Shown: positions 54,350 through 62,906, counted from the first letter of the stretch. The stretch is 64,000 nucleotides of DNA from Nocardioides cavernae (GCF_016907475.1 NZ_JAFBCA010000001.1:4774001-4838000), one strand, 5' to 3'. Translations and numbers: made by a program. The notes: a model not told the origin generated them from the sequence alone.

Positions 54350-55209
54350 GGGTCGCCGACCTCGTCGAGCTGACCCGGGCCCCCGCCGCGTTCTCCATCC
54401 CCGGAGACGCATGGTCCGGCGCCGCGCACGCGGCGACCGCCGGGCGGGGCTGGGCGATGCCGATCGCCTCCACCTGCCTCTACTGGTCCGGCATGGCCTT
54501 CAACGACTGGTGCGACCGGCACGTCGACGCCGAGGAGCGGCCCGAGCGGCCGATCCCTTCGGGCCGGGTCAGCCCCGACGCCGCCCTCGCCGTCGCTGCC
54601 GGGCTCGGTGCCGCCGGGCTCGGCGTGGCGGCCCTCGTCGGCGGTCGCTCGGCCGTCGCGGTCGCGGCCCCGCTCGCCCTCATGGTGGTGGCGTACGACG
54701 CCGTCGCGAAGGACGCGGCCGTCGGGCCACTCGCGATGGCCTCGACGCGGGGGCTCGACGTCCTCCTCGGCGCCCACGCCTCGCCGGCCAGCGCGTGGCA
54801 GCCCGCCCTTGCGATGACCGCGCACACCGCGGGCCTCACCTGGCTCAGCCGCGGAGAGGTGCACGGCACTCGCCCCGAGGTCGCCGGAGCGGTGACCGCG
54901 GGCACCCTCGCGGTGGCCGCCGCCACGGCCCACGCGGCGTTCCACGACCCGCACTCCGGTCGCCTCGCCCGCGCGACCGGCGTCGGCCTGTCGGCGGCGT
55001 ACGCCGTCGTGGTCGGCCGCGCCCAGGCCCGCGCGGCCCAGCAGCCCACGGCCGAGGCGGCCCGCGCCGCCACCCGCACCGGGATCGGCGGCTTCTCGCT
55101 CCTGCAGGGAGCCTGGCTCGCCCGCCGCGGCCGGCTGGCCGCCGCCGCGACCGTCGTGGGCGCCGGCCCGGCCTACCGCGCCCTGTCGCGCCGCTGGAGC
55201 CCGACGTGA
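54346..55209 (+). CDS. eboC: EboC-like UbiA-family prenyltransferase
   Basis: 287 residues, Ala-rich, about 7-8 membrane helices. The Asp-rich motif is N-D-W-C-D-R-H-V-D (Asn53, Asp54, Asp57, Asp61), with a second Asp region YDAVAKDAAVGPLAMASTRGLD. Such SCO-type UbiA proteins attach an isoprenoid to a polar head. In this cluster that would make a membrane-linked cyclitol derivative (inference). GTG start in a GTGA overlap; another GTGA joins it to the next gene. Confidence 0.82.
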   Translation: MRVADLVELTRAPAAFSIPGDAWSGAAHAATAGRGWAMPIASTCLYWSGMAFNDWCDRHVDAEERPERPIPSGRVSPDAALAVAAGLGAAGLGVAALVGGRSAVAVAAPLALMVVAYDAVAKDAAVGPLAMASTRGLDVLLGAHASPASAWQPALAMTAHTAGLTWLSRGEVHGTRPEVAGAVTAGTLAVAAATAHAAFHDPHSGRLARATGVGLSAAYAVVVGRAQARAAQQPTAEAARAATRTGIGGFSLLQGAWLARRGRLAAAATVVGAGPAYRALSRRWSPT

Positions 55210-56093
55210 GCGCCGCGGGACAGGGCGCCCTCCGCCTCGGCTACGGCAGCAACGGCTTCTCGGGCCACCGGTTTCCCGACGCCTGCGCGGTGATCGCGGG
55301 GCTCGGCTACGACGGCGTCGCCCTCACCCTCGACCAGCCGCACCTCGACCCCTTCGCCGACGACGCGGGCGCCCAGACCGCGCGCGCCGCGAAGTCGCTC
55401 GCCGACCACGGGCTCGCCGTCGTCATCGAGACGGGCTCGCGCTACGTCCTCGACCCGTGGCACAAGCACGAGCCCACCCTCGTCAGCGACGGCGACCGTG
55501 GACCGCGGGTCGAGCTGCTGATCCGTGCCGTGCGCATCGCCGCCGAGCTGGGCGCCGAGGCGATGTCGTGCTGGTCGGGCGTCCTGCCCGAGGGCGCCAG
55601 TGCCGAGGACGGCTGGCGCCGGCTCACCGACGGCCTCGGCCCCGTGCTCGACCTCGCGCACGAGCTCGACGTCACCGTCTGCTTCGAGCCCGAGCCCGGC
55701 ATGCACGTCGACACGGTCGACGAGGCCCTCGAGCTGCGCCGCCGGCTCGGCGAGCCCGACCACCTCCGGTTGACCCTCGACCTGGGCCACCTCGTGTGCA
55801 ACGAGCCGCGCAGCCCCGAGGCGTCCATCGCCGTCGCCGGTCCGCTCATCGGCAACGTGCAGGTCGACGACATGGTGCGCGACGTCCACGAGCACCTCGA
55901 GCTCGGCACCGGCACCCTCGACCTCGACGCGGTCCTCCGCGCGCTGCTGGCCACCGGATTCACCGGACTCGCCAGCGTCGAGCTGCCCCGCCACTCCCAC
56001 GCCGCGCCCACGGTCGCCGCGCGACAGATCGCCGCCCTGCGCGCCTCCCTGGCCCGCCTCGCCGACTCCGACAGGGAAGGACCCACGCCGTGA
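55206..56093 (+). CDS. sugar-phosphate isomerase/epimerase-like TIM barrel in the ebo-type cluster
   Basis: 295 residues, xylose-isomerase-like fold. It starts LRLGYGSNGFSGHRFPDA. Metal-site candidates are CFEPEPGMHVD, LTLDLGHLVCNE, NVQVDDM and ASVELPRHSH. It is distinct from EboE at 57630 but shares the CFEPEPG/AFEPEPG and DLGHL/DLCHL elements, so the two are related. GTGA overlaps on both sides. Confidence 0.8.
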   Translation: MSAAGQGALRLGYGSNGFSGHRFPDACAVIAGLGYDGVALTLDQPHLDPFADDAGAQTARAAKSLADHGLAVVIETGSRYVLDPWHKHEPTLVSDGDRGPRVELLIRAVRIAAELGAEAMSCWSGVLPEGASAEDGWRRLTDGLGPVLDLAHELDVTVCFEPEPGMHVDTVDEALELRRRLGEPDHLRLTLDLGHLVCNEPRSPEASIAVAGPLIGNVQVDDMVRDVHEHLELGTGTLDLDAVLRALLATGFTGLASVELPRHSHAAPTVAARQIAALRASLARLADSDREGPTP

Positions 56094-56749
56094 CCGAGAT
56101 CCGGCCGCTGGCCGCCGACGACACCATCCGGCAGGCGCTCGACGACCGCGCGCGGGCTCAGCTCGACGCGCTCACCGCCGAGGTGACCGAGGACCCCTCG
56201 CGGCTCGGCCGAGCGTTCCCCGCGGCCGCCCGCAGGACCGGCCGCGGCCCGCTCGCCGGGGCCGACGACGTCCTGCTCGAGGACGCCGTACGCGTCTCCC
56301 TCGTGCAGACCGCGGCGCGCTCCCTCGACCCCGAGGCGCTCCTGGCCGAGCTGCGCGAGGTCTACCGCTACGGCGACAACGACGAGAAGCGCGCGGTCCT
56401 GCACGCCCTGTCCGGCGCACCCGACGGCGTCGACGGCACCGACCTGCTCCTCGACGCCCTGCGCACCAACGACACCCGCCTCGTCGCCGCCGCGATGGGT
56501 CCGCACAGCGACCGGCTGGACGACGACTCCTGGCGCCAGGGCGTCCTCAAGTGCCTGTTCACCGGCGTGCCCGTCGCGTCGGTCGCCGGGCTCGCCCGTC
56601 GCGCCGACAGCGAGCTGGCCGAGATGGTGCAGCGCTACCAGCGCGAGCGCGAGGCCGCCGGGCGCGACGTACCCCTCGACGTGCAGGTCGTCCTCGACGC
56701 CTGCGCCGCCTCCCCCGAGCACGACCGGCACCAGCAGAAGGACTCCTGA
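56090..56749 (+). CDS. eboA: EboA-domain protein
   Basis: 219 residues, soluble, all-helical. The GDNDEKRAVLHAL segment and the NDTRLVAAAMGPHS and WRQGVLKCLFTG blocks are the EboA pattern. No catalytic residues are known. In cyanobacteria the ebo genes are needed for delivery of a precursor to the periplasm. GTG start overlapping the previous stop (GTGA) and sharing one base with eboB (TGATG). Confidence 0.82.
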   Translation: MTEIRPLAADDTIRQALDDRARAQLDALTAEVTEDPSRLGRAFPAAARRTGRGPLAGADDVLLEDAVRVSLVQTAARSLDPEALLAELREVYRYGDNDEKRAVLHALSGAPDGVDGTDLLLDALRTNDTRLVAAAMGPHSDRLDDDSWRQGVLKCLFTGVPVASVAGLARRADSELAEMVQRYQREREAAGRDVPLDVQVVLDACAASPEHDRHQQKDS

Positions 56750-57627
56750 TGCGCATCTTCGACCCGCACATCCACATGACCTCGCGCACCACCGACGACT
56801 ACGAGGCGATGTACGCCTCCGGCGTCCGCGCGCTCGTCGAGCCGGCGTTCTGGCTGGGCCAGCCGCGCACCACCGTCGGGTCGTTCACCGACTACTTCGA
56901 CGCCCTCGTGGGCTGGGAGCGGTTCCGCGCCTCGCAGTTCGGCATCGCCCACCACTGCACGATCGCGCTCAACCCCAAGGAGGCCAACGACCCGCGGTGC
57001 GCCGAGGTGCTCGACGTGCTCCCGCGCTACCTCGCCAAGGACGGCGTGGTCGCCGTGGGTGAGGTCGGCTTCGACTCGATGACCGTCGAGGAGGAGAAGG
57101 CGTTCGTGCGGCAGCTGGAGCTCGCCGTCGAGTTCGAGCTGCCGGCGATGGTCCACACGCCCCACCGCGACAAGGAGCAGGGCACCCGCCGCACCCTCGA
57201 GCTCGTCACCGAGTCGGGCCTCGCGCCCGGGATGGTCGTCGTCGACCACCTCAACGAGGTCACCGTCGACCAGGTCGACGACGCCGGCTGCTGGATGGGC
57301 TTCTCGATCTACCCCGACACCAAGATGGACGAGCACCGGATGGTCGCGATCCTGCAGCGCCGCGGCCTGGACCGGGTGCTGGTCAACTCGGCCGCCGACT
57401 GGGGCCGCAGCGACCCGCTCAAGACCTCGAAGACCGGTGCGGCGATGCTCGAGGCCGGCTTCTCCGCCGACGACGTCGACCGCGTGCTGTGGCGCAACCC
57501 GATCGAGTTCTTCGGCCAGAGCGGCCGGCTGCTCGTCGACCCGGACCTCGCCGACGACGCCTCCGCCGGCTCCGACTCCGCGGCGACCTTCGAGGGCAAC
57601 TCGATCCTGCGCGGCTCGCGGGACTGA
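56749..57627 (+). CDS. eboB: EboB-like TatD-family metal hydrolase
   Basis: 292 residues, amidohydrolase/TatD TIM barrel. The metal motif DPHIH (Asp5, His7, His9) opens the protein; later ligands are GEVGFDSM, MVHTPHRDK, VVDHLNEVT and NSAADWGRSD. TatD proteins are nucleases or esterases; the EboB substrate is unknown. ATG start in a one-base TGATG overlap. Confidence 0.85.
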   Translation: MRIFDPHIHMTSRTTDDYEAMYASGVRALVEPAFWLGQPRTTVGSFTDYFDALVGWERFRASQFGIAHHCTIALNPKEANDPRCAEVLDVLPRYLAKDGVVAVGEVGFDSMTVEEEKAFVRQLELAVEFELPAMVHTPHRDKEQGTRRTLELVTESGLAPGMVVVDHLNEVTVDQVDDAGCWMGFSIYPDTKMDEHRMVAILQRRGLDRVLVNSAADWGRSDPLKTSKTGAAMLEAGFSADDVDRVLWRNPIEFFGQSGRLLVDPDLADDASAGSDSAATFEGNSILRGSRD

Positions 57628-57629
57628 CG

Positions 57630-58799
57630 ATGAGGCTGCAGCACCCCGACGGCACGGTCGTCCACCTCGGCTACGGCACCAACGTCCTGCCGGCCGAGGA
57701 CGTCGACGGGCTGATCGCCCAGGTGGGCACGTACGGCGACCGGCTGCGCCAGCACCTCGACACCGACCGCGTCGGCCTCGGGATGTGGCTCCCGGCCGCC
57801 GCGGCGCGCCGCCTCGCCTCCGACCTCGACGCCGTGGCGCGGCTGCGGGACGCGATCGACGAGCACGGCGTCGAGATCGTCACCCTCAACGCCTTCCCCT
57901 ACGCCGCCTTCCAGGACGAGGTCGTCAAGAAGCGCGTCTACCACCCGACCTGGGCGGAGCGCTCCCGTCTCGACTACACCCTCGACGTGGCCCGCGTGCT
58001 GGCCGCGCTGATGCCGGAGGACGCCGTCCGGGGCAGCATCTCGACGCTGCCGCTCGCCTGGCGCGCGCCGTGGCTGGCCGACCGGCAGTCGCACGCCGAG
58101 CTGCACCTCAAGGCCCTGGCGGAGGGGCTGGCCGAGGTCGAGGCCGAGACCGGGCGCACCGTGCGGGTCGCCTTCGAGCCCGAGCCCGGCTGCGTCATCG
58201 AGACCATCGCCGAGGCGGTCGAGCGGCTGGACGCGGCCGACCGCGAGCGGATCGGCGTGTGCCTGGACCTGTGCCACCTCGCCGTCGGCTTCGAGGACGC
58301 GACCGACGCGCTCGCCCGGCTCGACGCCGCCGGCCTCGACGTGGTCAAGGTGCAGCCGGCCGCGGCGCTCGTCGTCGACGACCCGGCCGACCCGGACGCC
58401 CGCGCCGCGCTGACGTCGTACTCCGAGGACCGCTTCCTGCACCAGGTGCGCCAGCGCGTCGGCCAGCGGCTCGCGTCGCGCGACGACCTCCCCGACGCCC
58501 TCGCCGGACGTCGGCCGCTCGACGACCGGTCACCGTGGCGGGTGCACTTCCACGTGCCGGTCCATGCCGACCCCGCCCCGCCCCTGCGCAACAGCCGCGA
58601 CGACCTGCGCGCCTCGCTGGCCGCCCTCCTCGGCGGCGACACCGCCCGCACCGACCACCTCGAGGTCGAGACCTACACCTGGTCCGTCCTCCCCGACGGC
58701 GCCCCCGCCGACGACGACGCCCTCGCCGCCGGGCTCGCCGCCGAGCTGGCGTGGGTCCGCGACGAGCTCGTCGGGCTCGGCCTCACCCCGCTCGACTGA
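57630..58799 (+). CDS. eboE: EboE-like TIM-barrel protein
   Basis: 389 residues. It begins LGYGTNVLPAEDVDGL and has LNAFPYAAFQ, FEPEPGCVIE, GVCLDLCHLAVGFED and WRVHFHVPVH blocks, typical of EboE (xylose-isomerase-like, longer than usual isomerases). Probable divalent metal site from the Glu/Asp/His set. ATG start two nt after the eboB stop. Confidence 0.85.
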   Translation: MRLQHPDGTVVHLGYGTNVLPAEDVDGLIAQVGTYGDRLRQHLDTDRVGLGMWLPAAAARRLASDLDAVARLRDAIDEHGVEIVTLNAFPYAAFQDEVVKKRVYHPTWAERSRLDYTLDVARVLAALMPEDAVRGSISTLPLAWRAPWLADRQSHAELHLKALAEGLAEVEAETGRTVRVAFEPEPGCVIETIAEAVERLDAADRERIGVCLDLCHLAVGFEDATDALARLDAAGLDVVKVQPAAALVVDDPADPDARAALTSYSEDRFLHQVRQRVGQRLASRDDLPDALAGRRPLDDRSPWRVHFHVPVHADPAPPLRNSRDDLRASLAALLGGDTARTDHLEVETYTWSVLPDGAPADDDALAAGLAAELAWVRDELVGLGLTPLD

Positions 58800-58806
58800 C
58801 CGACCT

Positions 58807-58838
58807 CCCCCACCCAACCCCCACCCAGCCCCCACCCA
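58807..58838 (+). repeat. three C-rich units between eboE and eboF
   Basis: Three repeats of C4-5-ACCCA spaced about 11 nt fill most of the 53-nt gap. This is the only real gap in the cluster; a complement with G runs could form non-B DNA, but simple slippage is enough to explain it. Confidence 0.5.
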
Positions 58839-58852
58839 GACAGGACGCCACC

Positions 58853-60223
58853 GTGGCCCACCCCAAGCTGCTCGTCGTCGACCTCGTCGGCCTGACCCCC
58901 GACCTGCTCCGGCACATGCCCCGGCTGCGCGGCCTCGCCGATGCGGGCTCGCAGGCCACCCTGGAGCCGATCCTCCCGGCCGTCACCTGCTCCGTGCAGT
59001 CGACGTTCCTCACCGGCCTGCCGCCGTCGGGGCACGGCGCCGTGGGCAACGGGTGGTACTTCCGCGAGCTGGGCGAGGTCTTCCTCTGGCGCCAGCACAA
59101 CAAGCTCGTCGACGGCGAGAAGGTGTGGGAGACGATCCGCCGCGAGCGGCCCGACTACACCGTCGCCAACGTCTGCTGGTGGTACGCCATGGGCATGACG
59201 ACCGACTACACGGTCACACCGCGGCCGATCTACTACGCCGACGGCAAGAAGGCGCCCGACTGCTACACCCGCCCGCCCGAGCTCCACGACGAGCTCGTCG
59301 GCGCGCTCGGCGAGTTCCCGCTGTTCACGTACTGGGGCCCGACCGCCGCGATCGCCTCCAGCGAGTGGATCATCGCCGCCACCCGCCGGCTGATGCCGCG
59401 CAACGACCTCACCCTCTGCTACGTCCCGCACCTCGACTACGACCTCCAGCGCTTCGGCCCCGACTCCGACGAGGCCGTGCGGGCCGCCCAGGAGATCGAC
59501 GCCGCACTGGCCCCGCTGCTCGACGACGCCGAGCGGACCGGCGTCACCACGCTGGTGCTCTCGGAGTACGGCATCACCGACGCCGACCAGCCCGTCGACA
59601 TCAACCGGATGCTGCGCCGCAGCGGGCTGCTCGAGGTCTACACCCAGGACGGCATGGAGTACCTCGACCCGTGGACCTCGCGGGCCTTCGCCGTCGCCGA
59701 CCACCAGGTCGCGCACGTCTACGTCGACGACCCCGCCGACCTCGAGACGGTCCGCGGGCTGTGCGCCGAGCTCCCCGGCGTCGACCAGGTGCTCGACCGC
59801 AGCGCGCAGGCGGCGTACGGCCTCGACCACGAGCGCTCCGGCGACCTGGTGCTCGTCGCCGACGAGACCGCGTGGTTCACCTACTACTACTGGCTCGACG
59901 ACGCCCGGGCGCCCGACTTCGCGCGGGGCGTCGAGATCCACCGCAAGCCGGGCTACGACCCCGCCGAGCTGTTCTTCGACCCCGAGGACAAGGCGGTCAA
60001 GCTCAAGGCCGGCCTCACCCTCGCCAGGAAGAAGGCCGGGCTGCGGTACGCGATGAAGGTCGTGCCGCTCGACCCCTCGCCGGTGCGCGGCACCCACGGA
60101 CGCCTGCCGAAGGACCCCACGCTCGGCCCCATGCTCGTGTGCAGCACCCCGGGCGCGGTCGCCGGGTCGGTGGCCGCGACCGACGTGCGCGACCTGATGC
60201 TGAGGCTCGCCGGCACGTCTTGA
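58853..60223 (+). CDS. eboF: EboF-like alkaline phosphatase/nucleotide pyrophosphatase-family protein
   Basis: 456 residues of the type I phosphodiesterase/nucleotide pyrophosphatase group. Asp10 (LVVDLVGL) and nucleophile Thr45 (PAVTCSVQSTFLTG) match the metal-binding and catalytic positions. PHLDYDLQRFG, SEYGITD and ADHQVAHVY supply further ligands. No signal peptide, so it is cytosolic. GTG start with ACAGGACG upstream. It would remove or transfer a phosphate in the pathway. Confidence 0.83.
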   Translation: MAHPKLLVVDLVGLTPDLLRHMPRLRGLADAGSQATLEPILPAVTCSVQSTFLTGLPPSGHGAVGNGWYFRELGEVFLWRQHNKLVDGEKVWETIRRERPDYTVANVCWWYAMGMTTDYTVTPRPIYYADGKKAPDCYTRPPELHDELVGALGEFPLFTYWGPTAAIASSEWIIAATRRLMPRNDLTLCYVPHLDYDLQRFGPDSDEAVRAAQEIDAALAPLLDDAERTGVTTLVLSEYGITDADQPVDINRMLRRSGLLEVYTQDGMEYLDPWTSRAFAVADHQVAHVYVDDPADLETVRGLCAELPGVDQVLDRSAQAAYGLDHERSGDLVLVADETAWFTYYYWLDDARAPDFARGVEIHRKPGYDPAELFFDPEDKAVKLKAGLTLARKKAGLRYAMKVVPLDPSPVRGTHGRLPKDPTLGPMLVCSTPGAVAGSVAATDVRDLMLRLAGTS

Positions 60224-60231
60224 CGTCAAGA
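60218..60231. promoter_or_regulatory. 14-bp perfect palindrome after eboF
   Basis: TCTTGACGTCAAGA is perfectly symmetric and includes the eboF stop. A further TCAAG half-site lies at 60247-60251. It precedes the VOC gene and may be its operator. Confidence 0.45.
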
Positions 60232-60281
60232 AACAGGACCCCGGTGTCAAGGCCCACATGCGCGCGGACCAGAATCTGGTC

Positions 60282-60920
60282 ATGCGCCTGGACCACGTCA
60301 GCTTCGCCGCCGGACCTGATGGACTTGCCAGCACCGCCCAGCGCATCGGGGGGCTGCTCGGCACCGACTTCGTCGACGGGGGCATCCATCCCCGCTTCGG
60401 CACCCGCAACATGACCCTGCCGCTGGCCGGCGACATCTACATGGAGATCGTCGAGGTCCTCGACCACCCCGCCAGCGACAAGGCCCCCTTCGGCCAGGCC
60501 GTGCGCGCCCGCTCCGCCCTCGGCGGCGGCTGGCTCGGCTGGGTCGTCTCGGTGGCCGACATCGCCCAGATCGAGTCCCGGCTCGGTCGCGAGGCGGTCA
60601 AGGGCAACCGTCGTCGCCCTGACGGCACCGAGCTGCTCTGGCAGCAGATCGGCGTCAACGGCCTGCTCTCCGACCCCCAGCTGCCGTTCTTCATCCAGTG
60701 GCAGTCGTCCTCGGACCTCCACCCCAGCAACGGCGCGACCGGCGCGTACTCCCTCGACTGCCTCGAGATCGCCGGCGACCCCCAACGGGTCAGCGAGTGG
60801 CTCGGCGAGACCGTCGAGGCGCCCCTCGAGGACGTGAAGGTCGAGTGGGTCGCCCCCAACGGCACCCCCGGCATCGTCGCGGTCCAGCTCCAGACCCCCA
60901 ACGGGCTCGTCCGGATCTGA
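60282..60920 (+). CDS. VOC (glyoxalase-like) superfamily protein
   Basis: 212 residues. It starts MRLDHVSFAAGPDGL, the usual opening of a glyoxalase-like domain, and has YMEIVEVLDHPASD and FFIQWQSSSDLHP. It resembles the actinobacterial Glyoxalase_3-like proteins. The ligand is unknown. An ATG 8 codons upstream (60258) is an alternative; the internal start fits the fold better. Confidence 0.75.
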   Translation: MRLDHVSFAAGPDGLASTAQRIGGLLGTDFVDGGIHPRFGTRNMTLPLAGDIYMEIVEVLDHPASDKAPFGQAVRARSALGGGWLGWVVSVADIAQIESRLGREAVKGNRRRPDGTELLWQQIGVNGLLSDPQLPFFIQWQSSSDLHPSNGATGAYSLDCLEIAGDPQRVSEWLGETVEAPLEDVKVEWVAPNGTPGIVAVQLQTPNGLVRI

Positions 60921-60932
60921 GACGAGCAGCGG

Positions 60933-60963
60933 CGAGCGAGGCACGAGCTCGTCGCGTCGCTCG
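60933..60963. repeat. imperfect 31-nt palindrome with GAGCGA/TCGCTC ends
   Basis: CGAGCGA ... TCGCTCG surrounds GAGCTC. It resembles the other GCTCGC-type intergenic elements and could also end the VOC gene transcript. Confidence 0.4.
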
Positions 60964-61028
60964 GCCAGATTGAGCAAGCCCCACGACCGAGGGACGAGGT
61001 CGTGACGGGCGCGCCGAAATCTCTTCCG

Positions 61029-61712
61029 ATGAAGCCACGCCCCTCCCCGAACATCTGGAACACCCCCGAGCTCTACGAGCTCGAGAACCGCGCCGCCGAC
61101 CCCCATGACCGCCTCGCCGCCGCGATGCGCGAGATCGACGACTGGGCCGGGCGCACCGTCCTCGACATCGGCTGCGGCAGCGGCTTCCACCTCCCACTGT
61201 GGGCCGGGTCCGCCGCGCAGGTCATCGGCGTCGAGCCGCACCCGCCGCTCGTCGCGCTCGCCCGTCGTCGTACGCGCTCGCTGGACCACGTCCGCGTCCT
61301 CGAGGGCGGCGCACAGGCGCTCCCCGTGCCCGACGCGTCCGTCGACGTGGCGCACGCGCGCTGGGCCTACTTCTTCGGCCCCGGCTCGGAGCCCGGCCTG
61401 CGCGAGCTCGACCGGGTCGTACGCCGCGGAGGCACGGCGTTCGTGGTCGACAACGACCCGACCCGGTCCACCTTCGGCCGCTGGTTCGGTCGCGGCTTCC
61501 CGGAGGTCGACCCAGAGGCGGTGGAGCGGTTCTGGTCGATGCACGGCTGGCAGCGCCGGCAGATCGACATGGGGTGGTCCTTCACGTCGCGCGAGGACCT
61601 CGAGTCCGTCGTCCGCATCGAGCTGCCACCGGAGGCGGCCGAGGAGGCGCTCGCCTCCCACACCGGCACCGAGGTCGACTACGCGGTCAACCTCTGGTGG
61701 CGCCACTTCTGA
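61029..61712 (+). CDS. class I SAM-dependent methyltransferase
   Basis: 227 residues. SAM motif I TVLDIGCGSGFHLP, motif post-I VIGVEPHP, and motif II region VDVAHARWAYFFGPGSEPG; Methyltransf_11 type. The acceptor is unknown. The ATG at 61029 begins MKPRPSPNIWN; a GTG at 61002 would add nine residues. It is convergent with the LacI gene (7 nt apart). Confidence 0.82.
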   Translation: MKPRPSPNIWNTPELYELENRAADPHDRLAAAMREIDDWAGRTVLDIGCGSGFHLPLWAGSAAQVIGVEPHPPLVALARRRTRSLDHVRVLEGGAQALPVPDASVDVAHARWAYFFGPGSEPGLRELDRVVRRGGTAFVVDNDPTRSTFGRWFGRGFPEVDPEAVERFWSMHGWQRRQIDMGWSFTSREDLESVVRIELPPEAAEEALASHTGTEVDYAVNLWWRHF

Positions 61713-61719
61713 GCCGGCG

Positions 61720-62763
61720 TCAGCTCGACTCGCGGATCGCCAACGTCGGCTCGAGGAGCACTCCGCGCGTCTCGACGGGCTGGTGGGACAGCAGCGCGCG
61801 CAGGGTGCGGACGATCTCGACCGCCACGTCCTCCAGCGGCTGGCGTACGGACGTGAGACCCACCGGGTAGACCTGGGCCACCTGGGAGTCGTCGAAGCCG
61901 ACCACGCCGATGTCGCGTCCGGGCGCGAGCTGCCGGATCCAGAGCGTGTGGAGCACGCCCATCGCGAGGGTGTCGGACGCGCAGACGAACGCCGTCGGGG
62001 CGGACTCGTCGAGCAGTACGGCGGCCGCCTCGGCGCCGCTGTGGACGACGTCCTCGACGCGGGAGGCCATGCCGGTGGTGGAGAGGCCGTTCTTGTGCAT
62101 CGTGCGCACCCAGCCGGAGCGGCGGTCCTCGCCGATCGGGGAGTCCTTGCGCCAGCCGATCCACGCGATGCGGGTGTGGCCGCGGTCGATGAGGTGCTGG
62201 GTGGCGAGCGCGATGCCCGCGGAGCCGTCGACGTCGACCCACACGTGGCGCGCCTCGTCGTCGTCCCACGGCCGGCCGAAGGCGACGAACGGGGCGCGCT
62301 GCTGGCTCAGCCACGCGGCCTGCGGGTTGCCGAGGTAGGTGTCGGTGACGACGAAGGCGTCGACGGCCGTCGAGCGCAGCAGGTTGTCGTAGCCGCCGAC
62401 CGGGTCCTCGTCGTCGCCCGGGAAGAGGAGGACGTGGTAGCCCACCCCCTCGCTCGCCTCGACCAGCGAGTGCACGAACCGGTCCATCGCGGCGTTGGCG
62501 GTGCCCTCCTGGGCGGGGGCGAAGCGCAGGCCGATCAGGGACGACGTACGGGTGCGGAGGTTGCGGGCGGCGCGGTTGGGCGAGTAGCCGAGCTCGGCGA
62601 TCGTCTGGCGCACCCGCTCGAGGGTGTCGGGACGCAGCAGGTCGGGGTTGTTGACGGCGTTGGACACCGTCTGGCGGGACACCCCGGCGCGCTCCGCGAC
62701 GTCGGCGAGGGTGGGCGGCGTGACCGGCAGCGTGCTCCCGGTCCGGTGCTCGTTGCGCGCCAT
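61720..62763 (-). CDS. LacI-family transcriptional regulator
   Basis: 347 residues. The N-terminal helix-turn-helix (about 18-65: TLADVAERAGVSRQTVSNAVN, LGYSPNRAARNLRT hinge) is followed by a periplasmic-binding-protein-like ligand domain with AFVCASDTLAMGVL and VVGFDDSQVAQ. It is expected to respond to a sugar. The regulated genes are not evident nearby. The ATG has GGGAGGGGGACC upstream, and a palindrome lies in its promoter. Confidence 0.9.
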   Translation of the reverse strand: MARNEHRTGSTLPVTPPTLADVAERAGVSRQTVSNAVNNPDLLRPDTLERVRQTIAELGYSPNRAARNLRTRTSSLIGLRFAPAQEGTANAAMDRFVHSLVEASEGVGYHVLLFPGDDEDPVGGYDNLLRSTAVDAFVVTDTYLGNPQAAWLSQQRAPFVAFGRPWDDDEARHVWVDVDGSAGIALATQHLIDRGHTRIAWIGWRKDSPIGEDRRSGWVRTMHKNGLSTTGMASRVEDVVHSGAEAAAVLLDESAPTAFVCASDTLAMGVLHTLWIRQLAPGRDIGVVGFDDSQVAQVYPVGLTSVRQPLEDVAVEIVRTLRALLSHQPVETRGVLLEPTLAIRESS

Positions 62764-62787
62764 GGTCCCCCTCCCGATCGCCCTAGA

Positions 62788-62800
62788 TCGATCCAATCGA
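62788..62800. promoter_or_regulatory. candidate LacI-family autoregulatory operator
   Basis: TCGAT-CCA-ATCGA is a 13-bp palindrome 25 nt before the lacI-type start codon. It is symmetric about a central C/G like other LacI-family sites, and A/T-rich for this DNA. Confidence 0.4.
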
Positions 62801-62906
62801 GGTGAGCATAAGCCCCGGCCTCGCTCGCGCACGCCCACCGGACGGGTGAGGCACGGCGCGCGCGGCGGGCGCGGGGGTGTCGGTGGGCTCGCCTAGCGTG
62901 TGGTCC

